Shown: positions 47,822 to 62,600, counted from the first letter of the stretch. The stretch is 64,000 nt of DNA from Mercurialis annua (GCF_937616625.2 NC_065571.1:29214201-29278200), one strand, 5' to 3'. Translations and numbers: made by a program. The notes: a model not told the origin generated them from the sequence alone.

Positions 47822-49015
47822 ATTATTTAACAATTTTTTTAAATAGTATTTTATGAAATGGATTTTAAAGCGGGAACTCAATAGACTTGACTTGTGTGGT
47901 TTATTAATTAATTGAGTATTGTGTTTACTCTGATTGGTTTTACCTTGACTTGTTGTTTGTGCTAGTCCTATTTGATGTCTAGTACTCTCTAGAGTTAGGG
48001 TTTGTTTTAATAGTTATTTTACATTTGTTTAGACTCGTCGACTGTTCGTGCTTTTGAGGCGAACCAAGTTTAGTTGCTTGCCAGGTTATCACGTGGATTA
48101 GCACGCAGTGAGTTTGTACTTACTATTTACCGCTTTATTAAGTAAATTGTTATTTAAATATTATATATATTGTATACATACAATTGCGAACTGTTTTTCC
48201 ATTATGGCTCTTAGTTGGAACATGCTACCTAATGGGCATCATTAGGACTGCGTGCGCACCGGTATTGATCTAGATAAGGTATGTGATATGTGGTGGTAAC
48301 TCGGTGTGAGCATAGCTCTCGGGATCAGTAGAGTAACTCGGTGTAGCTTAGCTCTCGGGACTCTGGATATGGATGAAGTGCGGTCGGTGGTAACTCGGTG
48401 TAGCTTAGCTCTCGGGACCAGGCCTATTGAATTAAGGATATATTTAATATTGTTGATTAGGGTTCCAACTATTATACGTAATGTTGTTATTAAATGTTTT
48501 AAACGGTTTTAAAGGTTTTCCACTTGATAAATGTAAATAGTGGTATGAACGCATCTCAGTATATCTGACCCCGTTGTTTTCCAATTTTTCCAGGGTTATG
48601 ATATGAGCGAGTCAGCTGCTCTCCGATTCTTTATTTTCTCGGAGGTTTTACTTTATTTAATAAAGTTTATTAAACTGATTTTATTCTTAGACCGCAGTAG
48701 TTGTTAGAAGTCTTATATGTCTAATACTTGTTATAAAGTTATTCAATGGATTACTGTTATTTTGACATTCTTTATTAACTTGGGTTAATATGTACTTTTG
48801 CCATATTTAAGACTCAGAGTTGGCTGAGCACTTTATAATAAATATTGTATATTATGAACTTCTAGAAATAGGCTGAAGTCTCGATTGCGCCCTAGCATTG
48901 GTTTTCTTGCAGGTTTTTTGTATTTGTTGTTAATCCGCAAGGCTAGCTACGGGTTTTGTTACAACCATACCCATACCCTAGCGCCGGTCTCGATCCATGA
49001 AATTGGGTCGTGACA

Positions 49016-49683
49016 TGATGTCATGTAGGTCTATGTGTGTGACATCTATCATTCGACGTGTCAGAAGGTGGCAACACCTATGCTTGATGTGTGATGCCTA
49101 GCAAGTGATGTGTCAGATGGTGGCAACACCTATGCTTGGTGTGTGACACCTAGCATGGGAGGTGTCGAATGGTGGCAACACCTTTGCTTGGTGTGTGACA
49201 CCTAGCATGTGAGGTGTTGCATTCTTAAGCAAAGCTCTACCCTATAAATAGAGGTTACCTTTGCTCATTCTAAAAACACCACACTTAAGAGAGCATATTT
49301 GAAGGAGTTCAAGTAGTCATCAATCACAGAAAAGCTTGGAGAAAGTTTTTCATACATCCCAGAAAAAGACGTAATCGAGGCGAGAGTTTGAGCCGAGGGT
49401 TGCTCGGCAAGAGAAACTCTTGCAGATTACTTCAAGGCGAGGATCCAATTGGAAGCATACTCGTGTGGACGAGCTTGAGGTTGCCGTACTATAGGGACTA
49501 CAAGAATCGTTGGAGAATGGACATAGGTATTCTACTTATGGTTTCTAGATGCGTGCTTTAATTATTAGATGATACGACGATCCATTTGTTATTTATATGA
49601 TCAAATTCTGGATCCGAATTGTTGGAATTCCAATTTTCAATTGAAATATACGATTCAGACCCTCACGTCCTGCTGCACCAACC
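49016..49683 (+). repeat. Copia 3' LTR, last third
   Basis: Matches 34,832-35,500, including the 52-bp repeats and the TATA box at 49,241-49,254. It ends CTGCACCAACC instead of CACCAACA, followed by the target duplication TTAAA. Confidence 0.85.
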
Positions 49684-52600
49684 TTAAATCCTAATGTTTA
49701 ACCTTTTTGGCGATTTAAGCCAAACGTTTAAAATGATAAGAAACAAATCCTAACATTTCACCGTTTTAACGATTGAAGTCAAACATTTAAAACATTATAA
49801 AACAAATCTTAACATTTCACCTTTTTAGCGATTTAAGCCAAACATTTAAAACATTACGAAACAAATCCTAACATTTAATTTTTTAGCTATATAAGCCAAA
49901 TGATTAAAACGTTACCAAACAAATCCTAACGTTTCATCTTATTAGAAAATTAAGCCAAACGTTTGAAACATTACAACACAAATCCAAACGTTTAAAACGT
50001 TACGAAACAAATCGTAACATTTGACCTTTTTAGCGATTTCAGCCAAACGTTTAAAATGTTACAAAACAAATATAAATACCTTTTTAACGATTTAAGCAAA
50101 ACGTTTAAAGTGTTACGAAATAAAACTAAATGTTTAAAACTTTACGATACAAATTCTAACGTTTCACCTTTTTTGCGATTTAAGCCTAACGTTTAAAACG
50201 TTACGAAAAAAATCCTGACGTTTCACCTTTTTAGCGATTTAAGTCAAACGTTTAAAACGTTACAAAAGAAATCCTAATGTTTCATCTTTTAAGCGATATA
50301 AGCAAAACGTTTCGAAACAAATCCAAACGTTTCACCTTTTTAGCGATTTAAGCCAAACGTTTACAAATTGTTACGAAAAAAATCCAAACGTTTAAACTTT
50401 TTAGCGATTTAAGCCAAACGTTTAAAACATTACGAAACCAATCCAAATGTTTCACCTTTTTAGCGACATAAGCCAAACGTTTAAAACGTTTCGAAACAAA
50501 TCCAAATGTTTCACCTTTTTAGCGATTTAGGCCAAACAATTAAAATGTTTTGAATCACCTTTTTAGTGATTTAAGCCAATCGTTTAAAACGTTACGAAAC
50601 CAATCAAAATGTTTCACCTTTTCAGTAAATAAGTCAAACGTTTAAAACGTTTCGAAACAAAACCAAACGTTTCCCCTTCTTAGCTATTTAGGCCAAACGT
50701 TTCAAAATCACCTTTTTAGCTATTTAAGCTAAACGTTTAAAACGTTACGAAACCAATCTAAACGTTTAAAACGTTACGAAACAAATCCTAACGTTTCACC
50801 GTTTTAGCGATTTAAGCTAAACGTATAAAACGTTTCAAAACAAATCGTAACGTTTCACCTTTTTAGCGATTTTAGCCAAAGGTTTAAAACGTTACGAAAC
50901 AAATTCTAACGTTTAACCTTTTTAGCGTTTTATGCCAAACGTTTTAAACGTTTCGAAATAAATCCAAACATTTTGCCTTTCTAGCGATTTAAGCCAAACG
51001 TTTACAAAGTTATGAAACAAATCCAAATGTTTCACCTTTTTAACTAACTAAGACAAACGTTTGAAATGTTACGAAACCAATCCAAACGTTTAAAACGTTA
51101 TGAAACAAACCCTAACTTTTCACATTTTTAGTGATTTAAGCCGAACGTTTAAAACGTTGTGAAACCAATCCAAACGTTTAAAACGTTACGAAACAAATCC
51201 AAACATTTCACCTTTTTAGCAATTTAAGCCATACAAACTTTTCATCTTTTTAGCGTTTTATGCTAAACGTTTACAAATGTTACGAAACAAATCAAAAAGT
51301 TTCACTTTTTTATCAATTTAAGACAAACATTTAAAACATTAAGGAACCAATCGAAACGTTTAAAATGTTTCACCTTTTTAGCGATTTCAGCCAAACATTT
51401 AAATTGTTATGAATCAAATCCTAACGTTTGACCTTTTTAGCGATTTATGCGAAAGGTTTATTACGTTTCGACACAAATCCAAATGTTTCACCTTTTTAGC
51501 AATTTAAGAAAAACATTTAAATTGTTACGAAACCTATCCAAACGTTTAAAACTCTACGTAACAAATCCTAAAGTTTTTCATTTTTTGCGATTCAAGCAAA
51601 AATCTTAATATCTTACGAAACAGATCCTAACATTTCACCTTTTTAGCGATTTAAGACAAACATTTAAGACATTACGAAACAGATCCTAACGCTTCACCTT
51701 TTTAGCAATTTAAGCCAAACGGTTAAAACATTACGACATAAATCCATACTTTTAAAACGTTACGAAGCAAATCCTTAACGTTTCACCTTTTAGCGATTTA
51801 AGCCAAATGTTTAAAACGTTAAAAAACAAATCCAAAAGTTTTACCTTTTTAGCGACATAAGCAACAAGTTTAAAATGTTACGAAAGAAATCCAAATGTTT
51901 AGAACGTTACTAAATATATCCTAACGTTTCACATTTTTTGCGATTTAAGCTAAACCTTTAAAGCGTTACAAAACAAATCCAAACGTCCTTTTTAGCGATT
52001 TCAGCTTAACATTTAAATTGTTACGAAAGAAATCCTAATGTTTCACCTTTTTAGCGATTTAAGCAAAACGTTTAAAACGTTACGAAACAAATTCTATCTT
52101 TTCGCCTTTTTAGCGATTTAATCCAAACGTTAAAAATGTTACGAAACAAATCCTAACATTTAACCTTTTTAGCGATTTAAGCCAAACGTATACAAATGTT
52201 ACGAAACAAATCCAAACGTTTCACCTTTTTAGTGATTTAAGCCAAAACGTTTAAAACGTTATGAAACCAATAAAACGTTTAAAACGTTACGAATTAAATC
52301 AAAACGTTTCACCTTTTTAGCGATTTAAGCCAAGCATTTACAAACGTTACGAAATAAATCCAAACGTTTCACCTTTTTATCGATTTAAGCCAAACGTTTA
52401 AAAATTTACGAAACTAATCCAAAACGTTTAAAACGTTATGAAACATATCCTAACATTTTACCTTTTTAGCAATTTAAGCCAAACGTTTAAAACGTTACGA
52501 AACAAATCCTAACGTTTCACCTTTTTAGCGATTTAAGCCAAATGTTGAAAACGTTTCGAAACAAATCCAAACGTTTCACCTATTTAGCAATTTAAGCCAG

Positions 52601-55600
52601 ACATTTAAACCGATAAGAAACCAATCCAAACGTTTAAAACATTACAAAATAAATCCTAACATTTCACCTTTTTAGCGATTAAAGCCAAACGTTTAATACG
52701 TTACGAAATAAATCCTAACATTTGACCTTTTTAGCGATTTAAGCCAAACGTTTAAAACGTAATAAAATAAATCCTAACGTTCCATCTATTTAGCAATTTA
52801 AGCCAAAAGTTTAAAATGTTACGACACAAATCCAAACGTTCAAAACATTACCAAAACAAATCCTAACATTTGACCTTTTTATCTATTTAGGCCAAACGTT
52901 TAAACAAGTTAAATAACAAATACAAATGTTTTACCTTTTTAGCGATTTATGCAAAACGTTTAAAATGTTAGGAAACAAATCTAAACGTTTAAAACGTTAC
53001 GAAACAAATGCTAACATTTCACCATTTTAGAGATTTAAGATAACCGTTTAAAATGTTACGAATGAAATCCTAACGTTTAACCTTTTTAGCAATTTATGCC
53101 AAACATTTAAAACGTTACGACACAAATCGAAACGTTTATAACATTACGAATCAAATTCCAACGTTTAACCCTTTTAGCGATTTAAGCGAAACGTTTGAAA
53201 CGTTACAAAACAAATCTATACGTTTTACCTTTTTAACGATTTAAGCAAAACGTTTAAAATGTTACCAAACAAATCCAAATGTTTAGAATATTACGAAACA
53301 AATTCTATTGTTTCACCTTTTTAGTGATTTAAGCCAAATGTTTGAAATGTTACGAAACAAATCCAAAAGATTAAAAAGAAATAAATCCTAACGTTTCACC
53401 TTTTTAGCGATTTAAGCAAAACTTTTGAAACGTTACGAAACAAATCCTAACGTTTCACCTTTTTAGCAATTTAAGTCAAATGTTCAAAATGATATAAAAA
53501 AAATCCAAACGTTTAAAACATTATGAAACAAATTCAAACGTTTCACCTTCTTAGCTATTGAAGCCAAATGTATACAAATCTTACGAAACAAATTCAAATG
53601 TTTCCCCTTTTAGTGATTTAAGTTAAACGTTTACAAGCGTTACGAAACAAATACTAACGTTTCACCTTTTTAGCTATTTAAGCCAAACGTTTAAAATGTT
53701 ACGAAACCTATCCAAATGTTTAAAACATTATAAAACAAATCCTAACGTCTCACATTTTTAGCGATTTAAGCCAAACGTTTAAAACGTTACGAAACCAATC
53801 CAAACATTTAAAACGAAAAGAAAAAAATCCAAATGTTTCACTTTTTAGCGATTTAAGCCAAACGTATAAAACGTCATGAAACAATTCAAACGTTTTAAAC
53901 GTTACGAATTAAATCCAAATGTTTCATCTTCTTAGCGATTTAAGGCATAGGTTTACAAACGTTACGAAACAAATCTAAACATTTCACCTTTTTATCGATT
54001 TAAGACAAATGTTTAAAACGTTACATAACGAATCCAAACGTTTAAAAAGTTTCACCTTTTTAGCTATTTAAGCCAAACGTTTAAAATGTTACAAAAAAAA
54101 TCCTTAAAAGTTTCACCTTTTTAGCGATTTAAGCCAAAGTTTTAAAACGTTTCGAAACAAATCCAAATGTTTCACCTTTTTAGTGATTTAAGCGAAACGT
54201 TTATATTGTTACGAAACCAATCCAAATGTTTAAAACGTTACGAAATAAATCCCAACATTTCACCTTATTTGCGATTTAAGCCAAAATCTTAAACCTTGGG
54301 AAACAAATCCTAACATTTCACCAATTTAGCGATTTAGGACACACGTTTAAAACATTACGAAACAAATCCTAACGTTTCACCTTTTTAGAAATATAAGCCA
54401 AACGTTTAAAACGTTACGACAATAATCCAAACGTTAAGAAACAAATCCCACCGTTTCACTTTTTTAGCGATTTAAGCCAAATGTTAAAACGTTACAAAAC
54501 AAATCCAAAAGTTTTTCCTTTTTAGAAATTTAAGAAAAACGTTTAAAATTTTACAAAACAAATACAAACGAATAGAACATTACGAAACAAATGCTAACGC
54601 TTCATATGGTTAGCAATTTAAGATAAACGTTTAAAACGTTACAAAACAAATCCAAACGTCCTTTTTTGCGATTTATGCCAAACATTTAAAATGTTACGAA
54701 AGAAATCCTAATGTTTCACATTTTTAGCGATATAAGCAAAACATTTATAATGTTACGAAACAAATCCTACCGTTTCACCTTTTTCGCGATTTAAGCCAAA
54801 CGTTAAAAATGTTACCAAATAAATCCAAACGTTTAAAAAGTTACGAAACAAATCCTAACGTTTCTTCATTTTAGCAATTTAAGCAAAACATATACAAACG
54901 TTAGGAAATAAATAAAACGTTTAACCTTTTTAGCGTTTTAAGCGAAACGTTTACAAACATTACGAAACAAATCCAAATGCTTCACCTTTTTAGTGATTTA
55001 AGCCAAACGTTTAAAATGATATGAAACCAATCCAAACGTTTAAAACATTACGAAACAAATCCTAATGTTTCACCTTTTTAGCGATTTAAGCCAAAAGTTT
55101 AAAACGTTACGAAACCAATCCAAACATTACAAAACAAATCCAAATATTTCCCCTAATTAGCGATTTAATCCAAACGTTTAAAACGTTAAAAAACCAATCA
55201 AACGTTTAAAATATTACGAATTAAATCCAAACGTTTCACCTTTTTAGCGATTTAAGCCAAACGTTTACAAACGTTACAAAACAAATCCAAACGTTTCACC
55301 TTTTTATCGATTTCAGCCGAACGTTTAAAACGTTACGAAACTAATCTAATTGTTTAAAATGGTACGAATTAAATCCAAATGTTTCACCTTTTTAGCGATT
55401 TAAGCCAAACGTTTAAAATGTTACGAAACAAATCCTATCATTTCACCTTTTTAGCGATTGAAGTCAAATATTAAAAACGTTACGAAACAAATCCAAACGT
55501 TTCACCTTTTTAGCAAATTAAGCCAAACGTTTCGAACGTTAAGAAACCAGTCCAAACGTTTAAAATGTTATAAAACAAGTCCTAACGTTTCACATTTTTA

Positions 55601-56524
55601 GCGATTTAAGCCAAACATTTAAAACATTACAAAACAAATCCTAACATTTCACCTTTTTAGCGATATAAGCAAAATGATTAAAACGTTACAAAACAATCCT
55701 AACGTTTCATCTTCTTAGAAATTTAAACCAAACGTTTAAAACGTTACGGCACAAATCCAAACGTTTAAAACTTTACAAAACAAATCCTAACATTTGACAT
55801 TTTTAGCTATTTAAGCCAAACGTTTAAAATGTTACAAAACAAATACAAATATTTTACCCTTTTAGCGATTTAAGAAAAACGTTTAACGTGTTGCGAAATA
55901 AAACAAAACGTCTAAAAGTTTACGATACAAATGCTAACGTCTCACCTTTTTAGCGATTTAAGCCAAACGTTTAAAACGTTAGGAAAAAAATCCTAACGTT
56001 TCACCTTTTTTGCAATTTAAGCCAAACTTTTAAAACGTTACAAAAGAAATCCTAATGTGTCACATTTTTAGCGATATAAGCAAAACGTTTAAAACGTTTC
56101 GAAACAATTCCAAACATTTCACCTTTTTAGATATTTAAGCCAAATGTTTACAAATTGTTACGAAAAAAATCCAAACGTTTAAACTTTTTAGTGATTTAAG
56201 CCAAACGTTTAAAACGTTACGAACCAATCGAAATGTTTCACCTTTTTTAGCGACATAAGCCAAATGTTTAAAACGTTTCGAAACAAATCCAAACGTTTCA
56301 CCTTTTTAGCGATTTAGGCCAAACGATTAAAACGTTTTGAATCACCTTTTTAGCGATTTAAGCCAAATATTTAAAACGTTACGAAACCAATCCAAATGTT
56401 TCGCCTTTTTAGTAAATAAGCTAAACGTTTAAAACGTTTCGAAAAAAATTTAAACGTTTCACCTTTTTAGCGATTTAGGCCAAACGATTAAAACGTTTCG
56501 AAATCACCTTTTTAGCGATTTAAG
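49684..56524 (+). repeat. 59/87-bp tandem array, main block part 1
   Basis: The basic unit is ACGTTTCACCTTTTTAGCGA, then TTTAAGCCAAACGTTTAAAA, then CGTTACGAAACAAATCCTA (about 59 bp; for example AGCGATTTAA at 52,112 and 52,171). A longer form of about 87 bp repeats the AACGTTTAAAACGTTACGAA part. Copies differ at many sites, often CG to TG or CA. No coding potential. Confidence 0.95.
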
Positions 56525-56650
56525 TGTCACGACCCAAAATATTGAGCCGAGACCGGCGCTAGGAAACGGGAGTGGCAGCTCCGGAACCCGTAGCAAGCCT
56601 AAAACCACTACAAATTTTTGCTATAAAACAAATAAAATATAATGTATAAA
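56525..56650 (-). mobile_element. Tekay-like LTR end fragment in the array
   Basis: TGTCACGACCC, GACCGGCGCTAGG and AACCCGTAGCAAGCC parallel the terminal part of the element A LTR (30,106 onwards) but stop after about 125 bp. Array units flank it on both sides. Confidence 0.75.
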
Positions 56651-59600
56651 CGGAACAAATCCTTAACGTTTCACCTTTTAAGCGATTTAAGTCAAATGTT
56701 TAAAACGTTAAAAAAAATCCAAAAGTTCTACCTTTTTATCTATTTAAGAAACACGTTTAAAATGTTACGAAACAAATCCAAACATTTAGAAGGTTACTAA
56801 ATATGTCCTAACGTTTCACATTTTTAGCGATTTATGCTAAATGTTTAAAGCGTTACAAAACAGATCCAAACGTCGTTTTTAGCGATTTTAGCCGAACATT
56901 TAAATTGTTACGAAAGAAATATTAACATTTCACCTTTTTAGCGATTTAAGCAAAACGTTTAAAACGTTACGAAACAAATTCTATCGTTTCACCGTTTTAG
57001 CGATTTAAGCCAAACGTTAAAAATGTTACGAAATAAATCCAAACGTTTAAAACGTTACGAAACAAATCCTAACATTTAACCTTTTTAGCGATTTAAGCCA
57101 AACGTATACAAACTTACGAAACAAATCCAAACATTTCCCCTTCTTAGCGATTTAAGCCAAACGTTTACAAACGTTACGAAAAAAATCCAAGCGTTTCACT
57201 TTTTATCGATTTAAGCCAAACATTTAAAATGATACGAAACCAATCCAAACGTTTAAAACGCTATGAAACAAATTAAATCGTTTCCCCTCTTAGCGATTTA
57301 AGCTAAACGTTTAATATGTTACGAAACCAATCCAAACGTTTAAAAAGTTACGAAACAAATCCAAACGTTTTCCCTTTTTAGCGATTTAACCCAACGTTTA
57401 AAACGTTACAAAACCAATCAAACGTTTAAAACGTTATAGATTAACTCAAAATATTTCCCTTTTTTAGCGATTTAAGCCAAACGTTTAAAAACATTACGAA
57501 ACAAATCCAAACGTTTAACCTTTTTATCGATATAAGCCAAACGTTTAAAAAGTTACGAAACCAATCCAAAACTTTTAAAACGTTATGAAAGAAATCCTAA
57601 CATTTCACCTTTTTAGCGATTTAAGCCAAACGTTTAAAACATTACGAAACAAATCCAAACGTTTCACCTTTTTAGCGATTTAAGCCAAATGTTTAAAACG
57701 TTTCACCTATTTAGCAATTTAAGCCAAACGTTTAAAACGTTAAGAAACCAATCCAAACGTTTAAAATGTTACAAAATAAATCCTAACTTTTCACCTTTTT
57801 AGCGATCTAAGCCAAAAGTTTAAAACGTTATGAAAAAAATCCTAACATTTGACCTTTATAGCGATTTAAGCCAGACGTTTAAATCGTTACGAAATAAATC
57901 CTAACGTTTTGTCTTTTTAGCAATTTAAGCCAAACGTTTAAAATGTTACGACACTAATCCAAACGTTTAAAACGTTACGAAACAAATCCTAACATTTGAC
58001 TTTTTTATCGATTTAAGTTAAACGTTTAAACCTTTATAAAACAAATACAAATGTTTTACCTTTTTAGCGATTTAAGCAAAACGTTTAAAATTTTAGGAAA
58101 TAAATATAAACTTTTAAAACGTTACGAAACAAATGCTAACATTTCACCATTTTAGAGATTTAAGCTAAACATTTAAAACATTACGAATGTCCTAACGTTT
58201 CACCTTTTTAGCAATTTAAGCCAAACGTTTAAAACGTTTAGACACAAATCCACACGGTTATAACATTACGAAACAAATCGTTTCACCTTTTTAACGATTT
58301 AAGCGAACGTTTAAAACGTTACAAAACAAATCCAAACGTTTTATCTTTTTAGTGATTTAAGCAAAACGTTTAACATGTTGCGAAACAAATCAAAACGTTT
58401 AGAACGTTATGAAACAAATCCTATTGTTTCACCTTTTTAGCGATTTAAGCCAAATGTTTAAAATGTTACGATGCAAATCCAAAAGATTAAAAAGAAATAA
58501 ATTCTAACGTTTCACCTTTTTAGCAATTTAAGAAAAACTTTTAAAACGTTACGAAACAAATCCTAACGTTTCCACTTTTTAGCGATTTAAACCAAATGTT
58601 TAAAATGTTACGAAATAAATCCAAACGTTTAAAACATTATGAAACAAATCAGAAATATTTCACCTTCTTAGCTATTGAAGCCAAATGTGTACAAACCTTA
58701 CGAAACAAATCCAAATGTTTCCCCTTTGTAGCAATTTAAGCCAAACGTTTACAAGCGTTACGAAACAAATCGAAACGTTTCACCTCTTTAATGATTTATG
58801 CCAAACGTTTAAAACGTTACGAATCCAATCCAAACGTATAAAACGTTAAGAAACAAATCCAAACTTTTCACCTTTTTAGCAATTTAAGCCAAACGTTTAA
58901 ATCGTTACGAAACAAATCCTATAGTTTCACCTTTTTAGCGATTTAAGCCACACGTTTAAAACGTTACGAAACAAATACTAACGTTTCCCCTTTTTAGCGA
59001 TTTACGCCAAACGTTTGAAACGTTACAAAAGAAATCCTAACGTTTCACCTTTTTTGCGATTTAAGTAAATCGTTTAAAACGTTTCGAAACAAATCCAAAC
59101 ATTTCACCTTTTTAGCGATTTAAGCCAAAACATTTACAAACGTTACAAAAGAAATCCAAGCGTTTCATCTTTTTAGCGATTAAGCCAGACGTTTATAATG
59201 TTACGAACCCAATCATAATGTTTCACCTTTTTAGCGACTTAAGCCAAACGTTTAAAATGTTTCAAAACAAATTCAAATGTTTCACCTTTTTAGCAATTTC
59301 AGCCAAACGTTTAAAACGTTTCGAATCACCTTTTTAGCGATTTGGGCCAAACGTTTAAAACATTACGAAACCAATCCAAACGTTTAAAACATTACAAAAA
59401 AAATCCTAACGTGTCACATTTTTAGCGATTTAAGCCAAACGTTTAAAATGTTACGAAACAAATCCTAATGTTACACCTTTTTAGCGATTTAAGCCAAACG
59501 TTTAAAACGTTATGAAACAAATCCTAACGTTTCACCTTTTTAGCGAATTAAGCCAAACGTTAAAAACATTACGAAACAAATCCTAATGTTTCACCTTTTT

Positions 59601-62600
59601 AGCAATTTAACCCAAACGTTGAAAACGTTTCAAAAGAAATCCAAACGTTTCGCCTATTTATCGGTTTAAGCTAAACGTTTACAAAGTTACGAAACAAATC
59701 GAAACATTGAACCTTTTTAGCTATTTAAACCAAACGTTTAAAATGTTATGAAACCAATCATAACGTTTAAAACGTTATGAAACAAATCCTAACGTCTCAC
59801 CTTTTTAGCTAATTAAGCCAAACATTTAAAACGTTACGAAACCAATCCAAACGTTTACAACGTTACGAAACAAATCCAAACGTTTCACCTTTTTAGCTAT
59901 TTAAGCCAAATGTATAAAACGTCACGAAACCTATCAAATGATTAAAACGTTACGAATTAAATACAAATGTTTCATCTTTTTAGCGATTTAAGCCAAACGT
60001 TTACAAACGTTAGGAAATAAATCTAAACGTTTCACCTTTTTATCGATTGAAGACAAACGTTTAAAACGTTACAGAACGAATCCAAATTTTTAAAAAGTTT
60101 CACCTTTTTAGCTATTTAAGCCAAATGTTTAAAATATTACAAAACAAATCCTAACGTTCCACCTTTTTAGCGATTTAAGCCAATGTTTTAAATGGTTTCG
60201 AAACAAATCCAAACGTTTCACCTTTTTAGCGATTTAAGCCAAACGTTTAAATCGTTACGAAACCAATCTAAATGTTTAAAACGTTACAAAACAAATCCTG
60301 ACGTTTCACTTTTTTAGCGATTTAAGCCAAACGTTTAAAACGTTACAAAACAAATCCAAAAGTTTTTCCTTTTTAGCGATTTAAGCGAAACGTTTAAAAT
60401 GTTACGAACCAAATACAAACGGTTAGAACGTTACGAAACAAATGCTAACGTTTCATATATTTAGCAATTTAAGACAAACATTTAAAATGTTACAAAACAA
60501 ATCCAAACGTCCTTTTTAGCGATTTAAGCCAAACATTTAAAATTTTACGAAAGAAATCCTAATGTTTCACCTTTTTTGTGATATAAGCAAATCGTTTAAA
60601 ATGTTACGAAATAAATCCTACCGTTTCATCTTTTTAGCGATTTAAGCCAAACGTTAAAAATGTTACGAAATTAATACAAATGTTTAAAAAGTTACGAAAC
60701 AAATCCTAACGTTTCACAATTTTAGCAATTTAAGCCACACTTATACAACCGTTAGGAAACAAATCCAAACGTTTCACCTTTTTCGCATTTTAAGCGGAAC
60801 GTTTACAAACATTACAAAACAAATTCAAACGTTTCAACTTTTTAGCGATTTAAGTCAAACGTTTAAAACGATACGAAACAAATCCAAACGTTGAAAAGTT
60901 TACTAAAGAAATCCTAACGTTTCACCTTTTTAACAATTTAAGCCAAACGTTTAAAACGTTACGAAACCAATCTAAACGTTTAAAACGGTACGAAACAAAT
61001 CCTAACGTTTCACTTTTTTAGCGATTTAAGCCAAACGTTTAAAACGTTACGAAACAAATCCAAACATTTCACCTTTTTAGCGATTGAAGCCAAACATTTG
61101 AAACGTTATGAAACAAATACTAACGTTCCACCTTTTTGGCAATTTATGCCAAACGATTAAAACGTTTCGAAACAAATCCAAACATTTCACCTTTTTAGCA
61201 ATTTAAGCCAAGCGTTTAGAATGTTAAGAAACCTATCCAAATATTTAAAACGTTATAAAACAAATCCTAAAGTTTCACCTTTTTAGCAATTTAAGTCAAA
61301 CGTTTAAAACGTTACGAAACAAATCCTAACATTTCACCTTTTTAGCGGTATAAGCCAAATGATTAAAACGTTACGAAACAAATCCTAACGTTTCATCTTA
61401 TTAGAAATTTAAGCCAAATGTTTAAAATGTTACGACACAAATCCAAACGTTTAAAATGTTACGAAACAAATCCTAACATTTGACCTTTTTAGCGATTTAA
61501 GCCAACGTTCAAAACGTTACAAAACAAATACAAATATTTTCCTTTTTAGCGATTGAAGCAAAACGTTTAAAATGTTACAAAATAAATCTAAACATCTAAA
61601 ACTCTACGATACAAATGCTAACGTTTCACCTTTTTAGCGATTTAAGGTAAATGTTTAAAACGTTTCAAATGGAATCCTAACGTTTCACCTTTTTAGCAAT
61701 TTAAGTCAAATGTTTAAAACGTTACGACACAACTCCTAACGTTTAAAACGTTACGAAACAAATTCTAACGTTTCACCTTTTTAGCGATTTAAGCCAAACA
61801 TTTAAAACGTTACGAAATAAATTCTATACGTTTTACCTTTTTAGCGATTTAAGGAAAACATTTAAAATGTTACGAAACAAATCCAAACGTTTAGAACTTT
61901 ACGAAATAAATCCTGACGTTTCATCTTTTTAGCGATTTAAGCCCAACGTTTAAAATGTAACGAAACAAATTCAAAGGTTTTAAAAAAATTAATCCTAACG
62001 TTTCACCTTTTTAGCGATTTTAGCCAAACTTTTAAAACGTTACGAAACAAATCCTAAAGTTTCACCTTTTTAGTGATTTAAGCCAGAAATTTAAAATGTT
62101 ACGAAATAAATCCAAACGTTTAAAATGTTAGTAAACAAATCCTAAAGTTTCACCTTTTTAGCGATTGAAGCCAAAGGTATACAAAATTTACGAAACAAAT
62201 CAAAACATTTCCCCTTTTTAGCGATTTAAGCCAAACGTTTACAAACGTTACGAAAAAAATCCAAACGTTTCACCTTTATAGTGATTTAAGCCAAACGTTT
62301 AAAATGTTACGAAATAAATCCAAATGTTTAAAACGTTACGAAATAAATCCAAACGTTTAACCTTTTTAGCGATTGAAGCCAAACGTATATAAACTTTACG
62401 AAACAAATCCAAACATTTCCCCTTTTTAGCGATTTAAGCCAAACGTTTACAAACGTTACAAAAAAAAATCCAAACGTTCTACCTTTTTATTGATTTAAGC
62501 CAAATGTTTAAAACGTTAGGAAACCAATCCAAACTTTTAGAACGTTACAAAACAATCCTAACGTTTCACCTTTTTAGCGATTTAAGCCAAACATTTAAAA

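Larger units (their letters stand above)
43556..49015 (+). mobile_element. Plus-oriented Tekay-type LTR, split by a nested LTR
   Basis: Starts TGTAATATCCCGTG next to a polypurine tract and ends GGGTCGTGACA at 49,015. The segment 43,556-45,364 holds the GC-rich hairpins, the TATA box and the TTGGGTCACCTGACATG region. It resumes at 47,822 with TTTATGAAATGGATTTTAAA and the threefold TAACTCGGTGTAGC...CTCTCGGGAC repeat (48,297-48,420). Joined without the insert, it follows element A's LTR from end to end. The copia LTR continues directly after it at 49,016. It may be a 3' LTR left by a larger element or a solo LTR. Confidence 0.75.
33528..49683 (+). mobile_element. Composite Ty1/copia element inserted in the tandem array
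   Basis: The left LTR is 33,528-35,500, followed by an iMet primer site and decayed copia coding sequence. The right LTR survives as 49,016-49,683. The 5-base sequence TTAAA precedes the left LTR (33,523-33,527) and follows the right one (49,684-49,688), and the array reads continuously across if the element is removed. Between the LTRs lie a probable mitochondrial insert (about 35,985-37,690), copia protease/integrase remains (to 39,690), and plus-oriented Tekay-type pieces (about 39,830-49,015). The copia RT/RNase H, polypurine tract and first 1.3 kb of the right LTR are missing. Confidence 0.85.
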
